Shown in pieces: positions 21,920-34,017 of a stretch of DNA of 64,000 bases; the first letter of the stretch is position 1, and every line of letters begins with the position of its first letter. Under the pieces are notes generated by a model. It made no database searches. It worked only from the letters and a program-made list of their open reading frames with translations, and was not told the DNA's origin. The translations under genes and the position numbers were made by a program. This DNA is from Nothophaeocryptopus gaeumannii. Its lineage: Eukaryota; Ascomycota; Dothideomycetes; Mycosphaerellales; Mycosphaerellaceae. The DNA lies in NCBI GenBank assembly GCA_031771865.1, contig JASISA010000025.1, forward strand, positions 1,674,001 to 1,738,000, written 5' to 3'.

Positions 21920-22630
21920 ATGGCTCCTCCAGCCCCGCCAAGACAAGCATACACCATTACTGGAGGCTGCAACTGCAAAGCGATTCGTTACAAGATCTCT
22001 GTGCCGGAGTTCGAGATGAGACCCAAGAATCCATATTGCAACCTCGGAGCAGATATCGGCGATTTGAGGATTCCGATGACTGCCATTTGCCACTGCAATG
22101 ACTGCCGAGCAGCGACCAGTGCCATTCCGGGATTCGCTTTGGTCACCGACATCCAAACTGTTGAGGCATCTATCGCATCCAGAACATCGGCCCCGAAAGA
22201 AGGTGGATCTCTGCTACTCGACGAGAGTCCTAGCTACATTCCAGCTGAGGAGATATTCGATTTTGAGAGCCCTAAACTGAGCGAGACGTTCTTGGGCTTT
22301 TACAAGTCCTCGCCGAAGCGCACTCGCTGGTTTTGTGCTCGCTGCGGAACACCCATAGGATACTCAGTGGATTCTGGAGTGATTCCTGAGAAATGGGGTT
22401 GGCCGAAGATGCTTGACATCTGGCTCGGGACGGTCGACAGATCAACTCTGCAGGAGGAATGGATGGCACCCGAGCGAATGCTATGGTGTGAGAAGGGTAT
22501 CGATTGGGTGAGGAAATTTGCTAGCCACGGTGCTGGTGGTATCCCGGAGCATCCGTTGACCAAGATTGACGTTCTGGTGGGCGACGACAACGTGGGCGAT
22601 GATCGGGGCCATTTGGCGGATGGCAGTTGA
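21920..22630 (+). CDS. GFA/CENP-V domain protein (glutathione-dependent formaldehyde-activating-like)
   Basis: Single exon, 236 aa from the ATG at 21920 (MAPPAPPRQAYTITGGCNCK). Upstream open frame lacks an ATG. Zinc-binding cysteines appear in the family order: C17 and C19 (GGCNC), then CHCNDC at 57-62, then FCARCGTP in the C-terminal third. This fold, called Mss4-like, is shared by bacterial Gfa enzymes and CENP-V. The fungal members are abundant and mostly uncharacterised. No pathway partner is adjacent, so the substrate cannot be inferred. Confidence 0.88.
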   Translation: MAPPAPPRQAYTITGGCNCKAIRYKISVPEFEMRPKNPYCNLGADIGDLRIPMTAICHCNDCRAATSAIPGFALVTDIQTVEASIASRTSAPKEGGSLLLDESPSYIPAEEIFDFESPKLSETFLGFYKSSPKRTRWFCARCGTPIGYSVDSGVIPEKWGWPKMLDIWLGTVDRSTLQEEWMAPERMLWCEKGIDWVRKFASHGAGGIPEHPLTKIDVLVGDDNVGDDRGHLADGS

Positions 22631-24396
22631 TGAGCGCGCACATCAGTACTATAATGAGTTGAGTACGCGGATAGAATGGAGTCAGCATGAGAGAGACATA
22701 TCGTGCCCTCATGTCAAGAACGACCGCGAGAAATGCCGCACATGGTCTCCTTTGGCCGGTGCTAGCAGAGTCGTCGTGCTGAAGTGCGCAGGAGGATGCA
22801 GACACTTGACTGTTCGAGGGAAGAGATAGTCCAGATCATCTGTTTCGCGTGCCCATCGGGAGCAGAGCCGACTTAGTCACGGGCAACGTGGTGACGTGCG
22901 TGGTGATGTGCGTGGTGATGTGCGTGGTGATCCGTCTGGTGCTAAACGTGTCGTCTGCGTGAGGTCCACGAGGAGGCAAGGTTGTCGCTTGCAGCAGCAT
23001 CTTCTGCCACGCAGCGTTGCCCAGCGAATTAGCTCACACTCTTTTGCAGAGCACGCGCCTGGCAATTAGCGGCATATATCGTGATGCTGCTGCTTCTGGG
23101 CTATTAATGGCATATCAGACCAGACCAGGTTTAACGTCCTGGTGAGATTGCTGCCACCACCCACAGCGATCCTCGTGGCAGGCGTCAAGACAAGCGTCAA
23201 GCCTCCTCCCCCAGCCGGAGGACTGGCAGGCACGCTGGGCGCCCAGAATAGCAACAAAGGATCCTTCCGCTGCGGACGCATCCACCTGGCGACACTATGC
23301 GATCAGAACCACTCAATGCTGCGCGTTTCACCAGACAGCAATAGGCAAGGCCGCAACGGCGCGAGCTCCGCCGCCTGTCGAAGGCTGTCGAAGACGCTCT
23401 TCTCCGCGCCGTAATGGTTCTGCGGAGAATATCCTCGAGGCTGTGGCGATTGTCTGCCGAAGGGAGGATGCCATACCCACTCGTCAAGCGATATGAACAC
23501 CAGAACGGCCACCTCTGCGGCTCTGCCCTCTGACCCTCACCTTCTGTGCCTCCACAGCGCCCACAGCCTGCGCCGCCAAGGGTAGGCGAAGTGACACGCG
23601 TGTCCTCTCTCGCAGACGAGCAGAGCCTCAATCCTGTCATTTCCGGGTGCTATGTCCGCATACCGCGTGCAGTTGTCAGACGAAGCGTCGCTGGAAAGCT
23701 CCAGAGCCGGCAAGCGTCCACGTCCACGATGCGATCTCAGAACGGTTCCTGCCGGGGGAGTGCAGACTCCTTACGTGCGAGGGATACCAGGCCACTGGTG
23801 ATCACTGAGCTCAGACGGTTCATGCACAGAAGCTGCAGTCGAGAAAAGAGAGCTAATTAGGGAGCTAAGCTTGCGCGCAAGAACGGTCAAACGAGCCTAA
23901 TGTGGACGCTCTGATCCCTGGCGGCAAGCTTGCACCTCTGACCTCTCACGGCTGACCCTGTGTTGGATCCTAGCCCTCATCTTTCCACCGAGCTACGCTT
24001 AGACTCTACGCCCAGCAGAGCAGCATCGAGCGCTGTCCGCACTTGCTCTCGGCGAACGCACAGGGCAGCAGTTTATTCTTCCATGCGGCGCCCTTGTGTC
24101 TCGACGCGGCTCCTGAGGCCCGCCCGCTCGTCTCAAAATAAGCCTGCCATCTGTACCTAAGCCCTGGCGTCCGTGCTTGCATCGTCCTGTCGATGGACAG
24201 TCCGCGCTGGAGCCAGGCTCTCTTGCGCATGCTACTTATCCAGCGAACATGTCCGTCTCACGCAACATGGTCCTGCTCTGTCTAGGCTTCCCGCAAGCCG
24301 CCTCTGCAAGCACGATCTACAACAGGTCTCATCCTCCCGGTTCGCCCGTTCCATGAAGTTGTTCGCCACCAACAACGCTCTCTCACTCCGCCGAAC
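22631..24396. other. 1.77-kb intergenic region without a recognisable gene
   Basis: It contains a 12-bp tandem repeat at 22887-22931, then GC-rich DNA with many short overlapping frames on both strands. The part nearest 24396 is probably the leader and promoter of the Myb-like gene. I see no RNA gene or transposon. Confidence 0.45.
22887..22931. repeat. 12-bp tandem repeat (CGTGGTGAYGTG), almost four copies
   Basis: Three full units and a partial fourth of CGTGGTGACGTG or CGTGGTGATGTG lie head to tail downstream of the GFA-domain gene. It is a minisatellite with no clear role. Confidence 0.85.
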
Positions 24397-25743
24397 ATGA
24401 CCTCCGGCCAGGTATTCCCAACGCTGCCTGGCACCATCGACCCAGAGCATATGGGTCACGATGCCACAGCTGGCATTGTTGGCACCGAATGGTATGCGCC
24501 GAGTTCAGTATGTCATCAGTACGAGCTGTCATTGTTCGAAGCGACATCGACAAGCATGAGGCTTCCCTTCAATCAATCAAGTCAATACTAATCGATCGCA
24601 GTACTCATACAATGATCCTTACATCACTCCGTATCCATCATCGACAGTAGAGTCACAGCCATGGACTCAATATGCACGAGCATCAGTACCAAACATCGTC
24701 GATGCTTCCTATGGATTGCATCAGCAAATGCCCTTCCAACAGCCTCATCCACCGATGAAGGACCCTGGCAGGCCCAGAAGCAGTCCCAGCACATTTGGCC
24801 CATCTCCGGATGCCATCCCATGGACATCCAGCGGATTAGGGATCCAAGGCATCCAGTACACCACAGCACCGCCGGTTTCTGGCCACCCGACGCCGCCGGT
24901 GACCTCCACGTTCCCACCTGCTGTTTTCCAGGCTTATCCGACAGATGACCACTATAGCACATCGAGTCCACCAGAGATTCGCCAGCCCCAGCCGCGAAGG
25001 CCATATACCAACATTGCGCCGAATCCAGTCGGCGTTGCAGCAAAGCGAAGACGCGACGACGAGGAGCAAGCAGAATCGCAATCTTCGTCCGGCAAGCGTC
25101 GGAAACGAACTTCATCAGTCGCATCCGCAGATTTGAGTGAAGACGATCGATTCTTGGTACAGTTGAAGGAGGACGAGAACTTACCCTGGAAAGACATTGC
25201 GACTCGCTTCCAAACCGACAAAGGCAAGAACTTCCAAGTTGCAGCCCTGCAGATGCGCTACAAGCGTCTACGTGAGAAGTTCCGCATCTGGGAAGACCAG
25301 GACGTCCAGGCTCTGAAATTGGCACATGAGTACTGGGAGAAGTATAAATGGGAAATTATCAGTGCAAAGGTAAGTCAAAACAAGCAAGCCACGACCCTGG
25401 GCATATTACCAGGTTGCTAACAGCATTACCCCAGATGATCGACTTTGGCATCCAGGAACGCTGGCCGGCACGACATTGCGCTCGCAAATGGCAAGAACTC
25501 GAGTCTTCCGCCTCGACGGCCGCAACTACCACCGCCGGAATGACTCCCGCTTCGTTATCGCAATTCTCGAGCCCAATTGAAGGGCCTGTGCACTTCGCAT
25601 TCATGCATATGTCATGACTACATGGCAGTGAGCATATGCTAAACCAGCACATGCAACCGGAAGCGGCGTTTCCTTTTCCCAATGGACATGAGATGCCTTC
25701 TGTCTCGCCTCCGCCTCCGCCGATGGTTCCGCTCTTCGTCTAG
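24397..25743 (+). CDS. Myb/SANT-like DNA-binding domain protein
   Basis: Four exons are proposed: 24397-24507, 24602-25369, 25435-25587 and 25648-25743, giving about 375 aa. The first intron has a good branch site (TACTAATC). Stopping at 25617 without the last intron is the alternative; I prefer splicing because the sequence after it reads on in frame as a Pro/Met-rich tail (SVSPPPPPMVPLF). The N-terminal 190 residues are Pro/Ser-rich. A basic patch (AKRRRDD, then GKRRKR) is a likely nuclear signal. Next comes a SANT-like helical domain: LSEDDRFLVQLKEDENLPWK, then IATRF, then MRYKRLREK, then RWPARHCARKWQEL. Tryptophan spacing fits Myb-type domains. It is probably a nuclear DNA-binding factor; targets are unknown. 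Confidence 0.78.
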
Positions 25744-26282
25744 GAATACTTGATACGACTATTTTGACTGTCGGACAAGACACGCTACAGCATTCCTCTG
25801 GAGTTTTTCTATCTTATACTGCTTGGCCTTTTCACGGCATCTTTGCAGTTTTACAACGAGTCAGATGGTTTCTGGCTGTTTTGCTTTCTTGCTTTTAAAA
25901 GAGATACCCACACCGCTCGCTACATGGTAGCTTTTTCTGCTTTGGCATATTCTGGGATAGAACGATACCCTGTTTCCATTCGCTTTTATGAAAGAAAGGA
26001 TTTGCATATGATCATGTGTACAGCATCAGCAATTTCAGCAAGGAGTTTTGGGATAGTTTGACAGATTTTGGGGAGAAAGGACAACGGCTGCGCGAGCTTT
26101 CCCTGCGGGCTGCTCTATTAGATGCAAAAACAGCGAAGGCGTTCTGGCAATGGGTGGCTTTTAGGCGACTGCAATGGCAGCACCTCTCTGATGTGACTTT
26201 TGTTGCATGCTATGTACAAACAGCTTGTCTGTACCATACAGTATCGAAAGAAACTGCTTCATCACTATTTCCATTCTCCCAC
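25744..26282. other. Intergenic region between convergent genes
   Basis: About 540 bases of AT-richer DNA hold the 3' ends of the Myb-like gene and of the RidA gene on the other strand. Nothing else is seen. Confidence 0.5.
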
Positions 26283-27312
26283 TCAAGCGCTCAGTGCGAT
26301 TGCCTCCAACTCGACCGGCACGCCCTTGGGGAGCTCCTTCACAGCGATGCAGGAGCGGGCAGGCTTGTGCTCGCCAAAGTACTTCTCGTAGACCGAGTTC
26401 ATCTCTACAGTGCCACAGGTCAGTCGTATTCAGCCACAGCTAGCAGGCATCCTCGGAGTTCCAGACTTACCCGCGAAGTTCTGCATGCTGGTGAGAAAGA
26501 CGGTGACCTGAGCAGCACGTGGGATATCAGCATCCGTGTATGTTACCCGCAACACCTTGATCGTCGTCTTTTGCATTGTGCTCGCGTCGAGGTCGGAACT
26601 CAACAATCCTTTTGCAGATCCATGCCATCACCGGCCGATCAACTTCCTGAAATGTCTATTACACACGTGGGTTACGACAAATCGGAGTCCGAATCTCGTG
26701 GGAAGCAATCGGGTGCGCACATGGCATCGCAAATGGTCGCTTCAGGCATTTGCAATGTCGAATCTCGATGGTTTTAGGGTACATACCTTTGTGACTTTGG
26801 CAATCGAAGAGCCGGCCGCTTCAAGAATGTTCTTGAGTCCCTCGCAGCACACAGTCGTCTTGTCGGCAATGCTTCCTTCAACAAGGTTGCCCTGAGGATC
26901 GGCGGGAATCTGTCCACTGACGAAGATGAAGCCGCCAGCTTGAACAGCTTGGGACTAAAGCAAGATGCGATCTATGCGTTAGCTGCGTACATGTGCTGTG
27001 CCACGTTTGATCGGTCCCGAGCCATGCTTTGCCTCTCAGGTCGAGTGAGAGGCAGTGGCTTCGTTCGTTCCTGAAGCCCGGAGTGGTATGTGGTTGAGAT
27101 TCGAGGGAGGCTGGAGAGATGCTGATGGATGGGTGTGCTGACTATGACCACCAATCGGGAACAGAGAACAGACTCACGTAAGGAGCGACAGCTGATGAGG
27201 ACATTCTTGTCAGCGCCTCTGCAAGCTGACATCGCTTCAATGAGCAGTAGTGAGATCTGTACAACTTACGCTGAGCTGCCTTTGGCGTAGAGATTTTACG
27301 AATCTCGGACAT
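26283..27312 (-). CDS. RidA/YjgF/Mmf1 family 2-iminobutanoate/2-iminopropanoate deaminase
   Basis: I reconstructed five exons: 27270-27312, 27178-27191 (14 nt), 26787-26954, 26471-26507 and 26283-26404. Together they code for 127 aa, the usual length of the family. The product starts MSEIRKISTPKAAQPVAPYS. It then has QAVQAGGFIFVSGQIPADPQ, GLKNILEAAGSS, VTVFLTSMQNFAEMNSVYEK and KPARSCIAV. All junctions use GT-AG and keep the frame. RidA proteins hydrolyse reactive enamine/imine products of threonine dehydratase; yeast homologues (Mmf1, Hmf1) are mitochondrial or cytosolic. No clear presequence is present. Two introns of 223 and 279 nt are long for this window. The gene lies downstream of the Pelota gene on the same strand. 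Confidence 0.9.
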
Positions 27313-27602
27313 GGTGCGAGACTGAAGAGGTCTTGAAGGAGGGATTGGGCTCTCTGAACGGCGTTGCGTGTTTCGGAAAGAGTCTGCACAGCGGCCGATC
27401 AGCAAGCGGCCTGCAGGGATACTTGTCGCTCTTTGTAGCAGAAGCATACCGGGCAATGGAAGGAGATCTTGATGTTCTTCACGTTCAGCAAGGTGTCGAG
27501 TTTTGGATGTCCCGGCTTCCATGCATTGCGGGGTATTTAGGGACAATTATCGGGAGCTCATCCGATGCCTCGCGATTCACGTGGTTTCGCGTTTCGCGTT
27601 TC

Positions 27603-28919
27603 TCATATCTCAATATCTTCGTCGACTCGTGATCTGCCTTCTATCCTATGTGCTGCTCCGTATCCATTCATATCGTAGTCATCAGGCAAGTCCTCGCCTC
27701 CCTCGACCTCTTCGATCTGGTCATCTAGATCCTCAATTGGATATGTCAGAATAGCCGCGACACCGCCAAGCCCCTCAAGTCTTCTGCCGCTCTCGTGCAT
27801 ACTGCTCAGAACTCTAACTTCGCCGCCTTGTTCCTTCACGTTGTCCACGACTCTGACCCAGCGCTTACGGATTTTGATATCTTGGCTGCGAAACAGCGCA
27901 TTCGAGATGAGCAGTACACCGCCTCCCTTGCCGACTGCGCCTCGCTCCACTGCCGCTTCGCACTCTTTGGGGCCATACCATGCTCGCTGATCATCTTTGC
28001 GCATCATCTCGAAGAACTTGTCCATAAGCTGCGTCTCGCGGGCGAACTTTGTGTCGCTAAGCTTGCTTGTAACCGCCGGACTGCTCAGCACCTCACCTAA
28101 GCTGTGCAGGTGCCCTGAAGCCGAATGTGCCACGGTGATCTTCGCCAGAAGCTGCTGTAGTTGCTTGTCTGCGCCGGTCGAAGCTTTGGTCTTGATAAAC
28201 TGCTGGAAGTTGCTGGCAGTGAAGCCTGGGCTAGCTAGCAGCAGTGGCGTTGGATTTGGCATGTCGATCTGTCGCAACAGACAGTCGAAGGTGGTCTGGT
28301 AGAACCTCTGCACGGATTTGTCGTGGTCTGAGGAGCCTGCGCGCTTCTTGGGAAGACTGACTTCAACTCGCTGCCGCAGTATTGTCTGGTGCTCTGTGAT
28401 CAAGCATATGTTCGCCAAGCCCTCCTGCATGACGACCGCCCATAGGACAGCCTTCTTGTCCTGGTCTATCGCCTCTTTGAGGGTATCCAGAGCCACGCTG
28501 TCCCAGCCATCCGCCTTCTCTAATGTGAAGTTCCTCTGCAGCTCCAAGTCGAGTGTGTGAAAGCTGCCAAGCTTCACCCATTTGTTCTCCACTGTCACTT
28601 GGCCTGATACATGCAGTTGTCCTGCTTGCGGGTCAAAGTCGAGCTTGGTGACGCGGATAGTGAGGTTCATGTGAACGCGCTCGTTGGATCTTGCGCCTGA
28701 GCCGGACTCGGTAATGACTTTGCGGATTGCGGAGGCGTGTAGGAGATCGGTCGGTCGAATGAGGTTGTACGCGTGCCACTACATCACATGTCAGCGCATG
28801 TGAGAGCGGTCGTGCGTTGTATGAGCGGCTGTCTGTACCATATCCTCAGGCTCCTCGGGCAGGAGCGTCGCGCTGCCGGAGCCATCCTTCTTCTCGATGC
28901 TCTGCTTGATCAGACGCAT
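27603..28919 (-). CDS. DOM34: Pelota/Dom34, ribosome rescue factor
   Basis: Two exons, 28839-28919 and 27603-28778 (intron 60 nt), giving 418 aa. The start MRLIKQSIEKKDGSGSATLL is typical of the Pelota N-terminal domain. The central domain includes NICLITEHQTILRQRVEVSL, DKSVQRFYQ and LLLASPGFTASNFQQF. The C-terminal domain (YGPKECEAAVERGAVG, VRVLSSMHESGRRL, GGVAAILTYP) resembles eRF1 domain 3. With Hbs1 the protein dissociates stalled ribosomes in no-go and nonstop decay. It lacks the eRF1 GGQ motif, as expected for Pelota. The acidic end (EEVEGGEDLPDDYD) is also typical. Confidence 0.95.
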
Positions 28920-29194
28920 CTTGAGTGCGAGGCCGGGTTTGTGTTCGCGAACGCAGTACTGGTGAGGTCAGGAACGACTGTTTGTTGTGTTGTTGTTTGT
29001 TCAAGTCGCGGAGTCGAGTTTGGCCCTATCGATATGCGAGCACGGACTTCAGACCCACATGTGACGTGGGGCAAGTGAACGAACCCCCATGATGGATCAG
29101 TAATACAACATCAACAATCGGCATTCATCTCACTTCCATCTCATTCGCAATCATCGCTTCCATCTCGCTTCACCCCTGCCTCATTTGTCGTGGT

Positions 29195-30399
29195 ATGAGC
29201 GCCATCAGGAGATCACTGAACTTGTCCAAGCAGATACGTACATTGCCGTACCGGCCATTCTCGAGCAATACCCCAGCCATGGCGAAATTGGACATCAACT
29301 CAAAAGTACGCCTGTCATCTGGCCACGAGATTCCAATTTTAGGATACGGTAAGTTCGTCTAGAACATCCATCTCTTGATGCCGCTGGGTCAGCCAGCTTT
29401 AGAACTGAGCCCTCTCTTGTATTGCCTACCCTGACCCTCTACTCGCAAGACCTTCCAGTACTCTTTCCTATTCTGGCAATCATATGCTACATTTGGGATG
29501 TTTCACAATGACTACCGAAGTGATGGGCTGACTGATTACAGGCGTATACCAAACGTGAGTCCTCGAAATACTCCAAGTTGGCAAGCTGCATCGTTTAATG
29601 CCTGACCTCGTGGACACTCAGGCCAGCCGCGGAAGCAGAAGAAGTCACAGATCATGCGATTAAGTCCGGCTATAGACACGTGGACTCTGCTACGATATAC
29701 CGGAACGAGGAGCCATCAGCGAAGGGCATACTGAAGAGCGGCATCCCTCGGGAGCAGCTCTACTATACTTCGAAGGTGCCTCCAAAAGAAGTCAACTACA
29801 AGGATGCTAAGAAGTGTGTCGACGAGAGCTTGAAGAAGACAGGCCTCGATTATATCGATCTATACTTGATCCACGCCCCCTATGGTGGCAAGGAAGGACG
29901 ACTTGGTGCATGGCAAGCACTCGTCGAGGCCGTGGACGCCGGTAAGGTGCGGAGCATTGGCGTGTCCAATTATGGAGTTCATCATCTGGACGAACTTGAA
30001 CAGTGGATGCAGCAACAACCCAAGGGCAAGGCTGGTGTCTTGAGTGTTAACCAGGTCGAGCTTCATCCATGGCTTGCACGCCCAGACATTGTTGAGTGGT
30101 GTCAGAAAAGGAGCGTAATCCTCGAAGCATACTCACCTCTTGTCCGCGCAACGAGAAACGACGACCCGCTGCTGATGCCACTGGTGAAGAAGTATAACAA
30201 GACTCCGACACAGATACTTCTCAGATGGGGACTCCAGAAGGGTTTCGTCATCCTTCCGAAGAGCGTGACTCCCACTCGCATCGAAGAGAACCGAGACATC
30301 TACGACTTCGAATTGTCCAAGGAAGACATGGAGAGTCTGAATACTGGCAAATACGAGCCTTGCGCATGGGATCCTACGAAAGCACCACTGAGTTCGTGA
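29195..30399 (+). CDS. Aldo-keto reductase
   Basis: Three exons, 29195-29348, 29542-29554 (13 nt) and 29622-30399, giving 314 aa. Catalytic residues of the AKR tetrad are visible: D77 and Y82 (VDSATIYRNE), K107 (TSKVPP) and H140 (LIHAP). The NADPH-binding end ILPKSVTPTRIEEN is also present. The enzyme reduces carbonyls in a (beta/alpha)8 barrel; the substrate cannot be told. The first 28 residues (MSAIRRSLNLSKQIRTLPYR...) are basic and Ser-rich like a mitochondrial presequence, and a second ATG at 29279 (MAKLDINSKV) gives the usual AKR start. Two targeting forms are possible. Confidence 0.9.
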
Positions 30400-32602
30400 G
30401 CACCTTATGCAATGCTTCGCCTTTGGTGTTGACATCAGACCAGGCGGTGGCATGGCTTTTCAGTTCATCTATGGCCACATGAAGACGTACATCACAAGAT
30501 ACTCCCGATGAGTATGAGAGCCACTTTCCACTCTTGTATGGACTGCTCTACGAACACGTGCCTCTCCTCTCCGTACTTTCAATTCTACCCATCCCGGAGA
30601 TGCTTACTCCTTCCCTTTGTCGCCGTCACTGTACAGCAAGCCACCGACTCCGACTGCTTCCCGTCGTTCCATCGAAGGCAAAGCAAGTCGGAATGAACCG
30701 CACCATGCCGCACACAGCAGCACAAATGAGCCCGTCATGTTGACAATGTAGCATCCGTCCGCACAAGATCGTCCACAGCTTACATACCGTGTGACCTGCA
30801 AAATGAAGTCGGAGAGGTGTTAATGACGCCACTCATTGCCGTCTTGGGCATCGAGGCCGTCTAAAAGCGGCTTGTGATTGGGCGGAGACCATCTGCGTGA
30901 CCTTGAAGTCTGACGATCTTAGGCCGGGCAGCTGGAAAGCTTGCACAGCTCTACTTTCGCTCGCTGTACTAGTTTGGACCACACATCCAGCACAGAGTGA
31001 CGGTGCGTTCTCCAGCAGTTTGGCCGATGTCGCGTGTGTGTCTGCGGGGTGTGGGGAGATGCAGGAGGATCGCTTTCTTCGGACCACATCGCCGGAGGCG
31101 AGCAACGTTGCTCCGGTGAACACGCACGGTCGTGAGACGAAAAGATGGCCGCCTCCCATGCCACTCGTGTCTTGTTGCACGACGGAGGCTGAGTACGTCT
31201 GTTCACGACAAGCGCACGTCTCGGATGACGACCACTCAACGTCGTTTGAATCCTTCTTGAATGAAAAGATGGCGGTGGTGGCTTGTTGCCACAACGGCAA
31301 TTCCTCCGAGCACCAGCGCAAAGACCAGCGGTAGCCGATATCACCGAGGTCAAGCGTTTTAACAAAGTTGCGCTGCTTATAGGCCAATACGAGCCTTATA
31401 GACGGACAGAGTTTGGAAAACAAAGCTTCGCCGCTGACGTCCAGCCCAGCTCTCTTTGCAGCTTCCCGGTTTTCTTCATTTTGTGGCCTGACGAGGGCTA
31501 ACAGTCCCAGGTGGCTTTTCCGATTCAAGCAGGTACGTGGTACATCTTGCAGCCGAGCCGCTTTTTGGAGTTGTGGAGCCGGGCTGGGGAAGATTTCTCT
31601 CCTCGACACCTGGTGTTTTCCATTCTACGGTACGGCGGCTAGGGGATTTGAAGGATGGCATCCTGAGGCTGTTCACCGCCAGCCCTCGCCAGCGACATGG
31701 CCTCAGCGCTTCAGCAGTGACTCAGCCTTTGCGGAAGCGCCAGAGAGAGGACAAACGAGCGAAGAAGCCGGCAGATCTCTGGTGGCTTGAGAGCCAACTC
31801 GGGGAAATAAGGTCTGACAGACTCTCGGGATACCAAACCAGCGAGCCAGCAAAGCCATCCGCCAGCCAGCAGCAGTCTTTGAACGTCTCATGACCAATCA
31901 CTAAGCGTACCTGACCCTTCAGGAGGCCACAACCGTCATGCTGAAAGAACCATCTTCGTTCCCTGCGTCTGACAGCTTGCCAGCTCTCAGCGGAGGCTAC
32001 TCTTTTTCACGACAAATATGTCATGGTTGGATTGTTCCCATGATTCGAAAAAGGTCTCCCTCCACCAAACTAGTCCAGCTAAGCCGCGCGCCGATCTGTT
32101 TACCCATCTATGGCCACTGCACGGGACATCTTCGCAGGTTGGCGACCTCGTCGGCGAAGCGGGGGCAACGGGTCACAAGCAGAACAATGCAAGGATCGCT
32201 GGCGTGGCGCGCTTCGCTGTATGTTCGTGAAGCGATGATGCCCTACCATCCATGCTACCTTACGGAGAACGCACCTGGTGATGCAAACTGATCTTCGCGG
32301 TCGGCAGGCTGTTTGAGCTGTGCTGGGGCTTCCGACCGTCTGACCCGGTGCAGCCTCCCATCAGTACATAATGGATGGATGGCCCCGGTACGTGTAAGTT
32401 GTATCATGTTCGTCTCAGAAACCGATATCCTTACCTACGCGACCCCTCCCAGGCCACGCGAGTTTGATACTCGCGTCTCATTCACTCTTCGAGAAGAGCG
32501 CTAGCCGAAAATGAGCTTGTTGACAAAAGCACCATCGCTGCTGCACTTCCACCTTTCACTTCCAACCTCACCTTTCTTCGCCGAGTACCTTGAAGGTCCA
32601 TC
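30400..32602. other. 2.2-kb gap without a recognisable gene
   Basis: Several long open frames exist on both strands, such as 30833-31609 minus, but they overlap, lack domains and use unlikely composition (many Ser, Arg and Cys). I see no transposon ends. The last few hundred bases should be the promoter of the glucanase gene. It is an unusually large gap for this window. Confidence 0.4.
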
Positions 32603-34017
32603 ATGGGTATCATACACCTAGCAACAGCGGCAGTGGCATTGCTCGCCAACCTCGGAGAGGCTGCCCCTCCATCGAAGCCAAGGTCGTTGGACAAGCGAGT
32701 GAGCAAGTTCGCATTTGGACAGACTAAAGTTCGCGGCGTCAATCTCGGCGGATGGTTCGTTCTTGAGCCCTGGATCACTCCGTCTATATTCGAAGCAGCT
32801 CCAGGCCAAGCCGTGGACGGTAAGCGTTGGCAGTCGTGGAACCATATTGGGTACTGACCAGAGCAATCAGAATACACATACTGTCAATCATTGGGATCCT
32901 CAGAAGCGGAGAGGAGGCTGCAGCAGCATTGGAGCACCTTCTACAGTGAGGATGACTTTGCGTTGATGAAGCAGTACGGGCTCAACTTCGTCCGCATCCC
33001 GATCGGATATTGGTCGATCACCCCATTGGACGGAGATCCTTATGTGCAAGGCGCATACGACCACCTGAAGCAGGCGGTCACATGGGCTGGCACCCATGGC
33101 TTGAAGGTCCTGATCGATCTCCACGGAGCTCCTCTCAGCCAGAATGGTTTCGACAACTCCGGACGTCGCGGCGCCATCGGGTGGACCCAAGGCGATTCCG
33201 TCACTCAGACCAAGAACGCTCTCAACAAGATCCGAGACGACTTTGGAGGGAATCAGGCTGTTGCAGCTATTGAGCTGTTGAATGAGCCACTCGGACCGCT
33301 CTTGGATATGAACACTGTCAAGCAGTTCTACATGGTAAGCAAACGAACATTCTTGATGTTTGGCACATGAGCTGATCTTCTCCGCAGGACGGCTGGGGAA
33401 ATCTTCGCAATACCGACGTCGCCGTTGTCTTCCACGATGCTTTCGAGGGCGTGACCTCCTGGAACAGCTGGGGTAGTGGCATGAAGAATCTTGTTTTGGA
33501 CACCCACCACTACGAGGTATTCAGCTCTAGCGATTTGCAAATGGGCATCTCCAATCACCTGAGCACTGCTTGCAATTTTGGTGGCCAGATGGCTTCAAAC
33601 AACAAGTGGACCATTGCCGGCGAGTGGACTGGTGCCATGACCGATTGTGCCAAGTGGTTGAATGGACGTGATGTCGGCGCCCGCTATGATGGGTCGTACA
33701 ACTACCTTGGTCTGGGATCATCATACATCGGCTCCTGCGACGGCAAGTCGGTAGGCACTGTTGCTGGCCTTGGAGAAGCCGACCACCACAATATCAAGTC
33801 TTTCATTGCTGCCCAGATCGCGGCTTATGAGAAGGCTGCTGGATGGATCTTCTGGACCTGGAAGAATGAGGCTGCTCCGGAGTGGCACTTCAAGAACTTG
33901 ACGGAGGCTGGCCTGGTGCCTCAGCCTCTCGACTCGCAGTGTAAGTTTTCCGTGTTCTGTGGCGGTTTTGAGTTAGCTTAGCTGACCTGCTTCTTCTCAG
34001 TAAACGCCTGCGGTTAG
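32603..34017 (+). CDS. Secreted exo-1,3-beta-glucanase (GH5)
   Basis: Four exons, 32603-32819, 32871-33334, 33388-33940 and 34001-34017, giving 416 aa. A signal peptide (MGIIHLATAAVALLANLGEA) is followed by a Kex2-type KR site at residues 31-32. The GH5 motifs are RGVNLGGWFVLEPWITPS, VRIPIGYW, LLNEPLGP with acid/base E211, and TIAGEWTGAMTDC with nucleophile E306. The fungal exo-1,3-beta-glucanases (Exg/Exg1) trim cell-wall glucan outside the plasma membrane. The product ends NACG after a 17-nt last exon. It leads a run of three plus-strand cell-surface genes. Confidence 0.95.

Noticed and set aside
23197..23640. 147-codon minus-strand open frame in the GC-rich gap
   Set aside because: Arg/Cys/Gly-rich chance composition, no ATG context or domain support.
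24624..25325. 233-codon minus-strand open frame
   Set aside because: It is the shadow of the Myb-like gene's large exon, whose own frame has a clear domain.
30833..31609. 258-codon minus-strand open frame
   Set aside because: No domain, odd Ser/Arg/Cys-rich composition, and overlapping open frames on the other strand.
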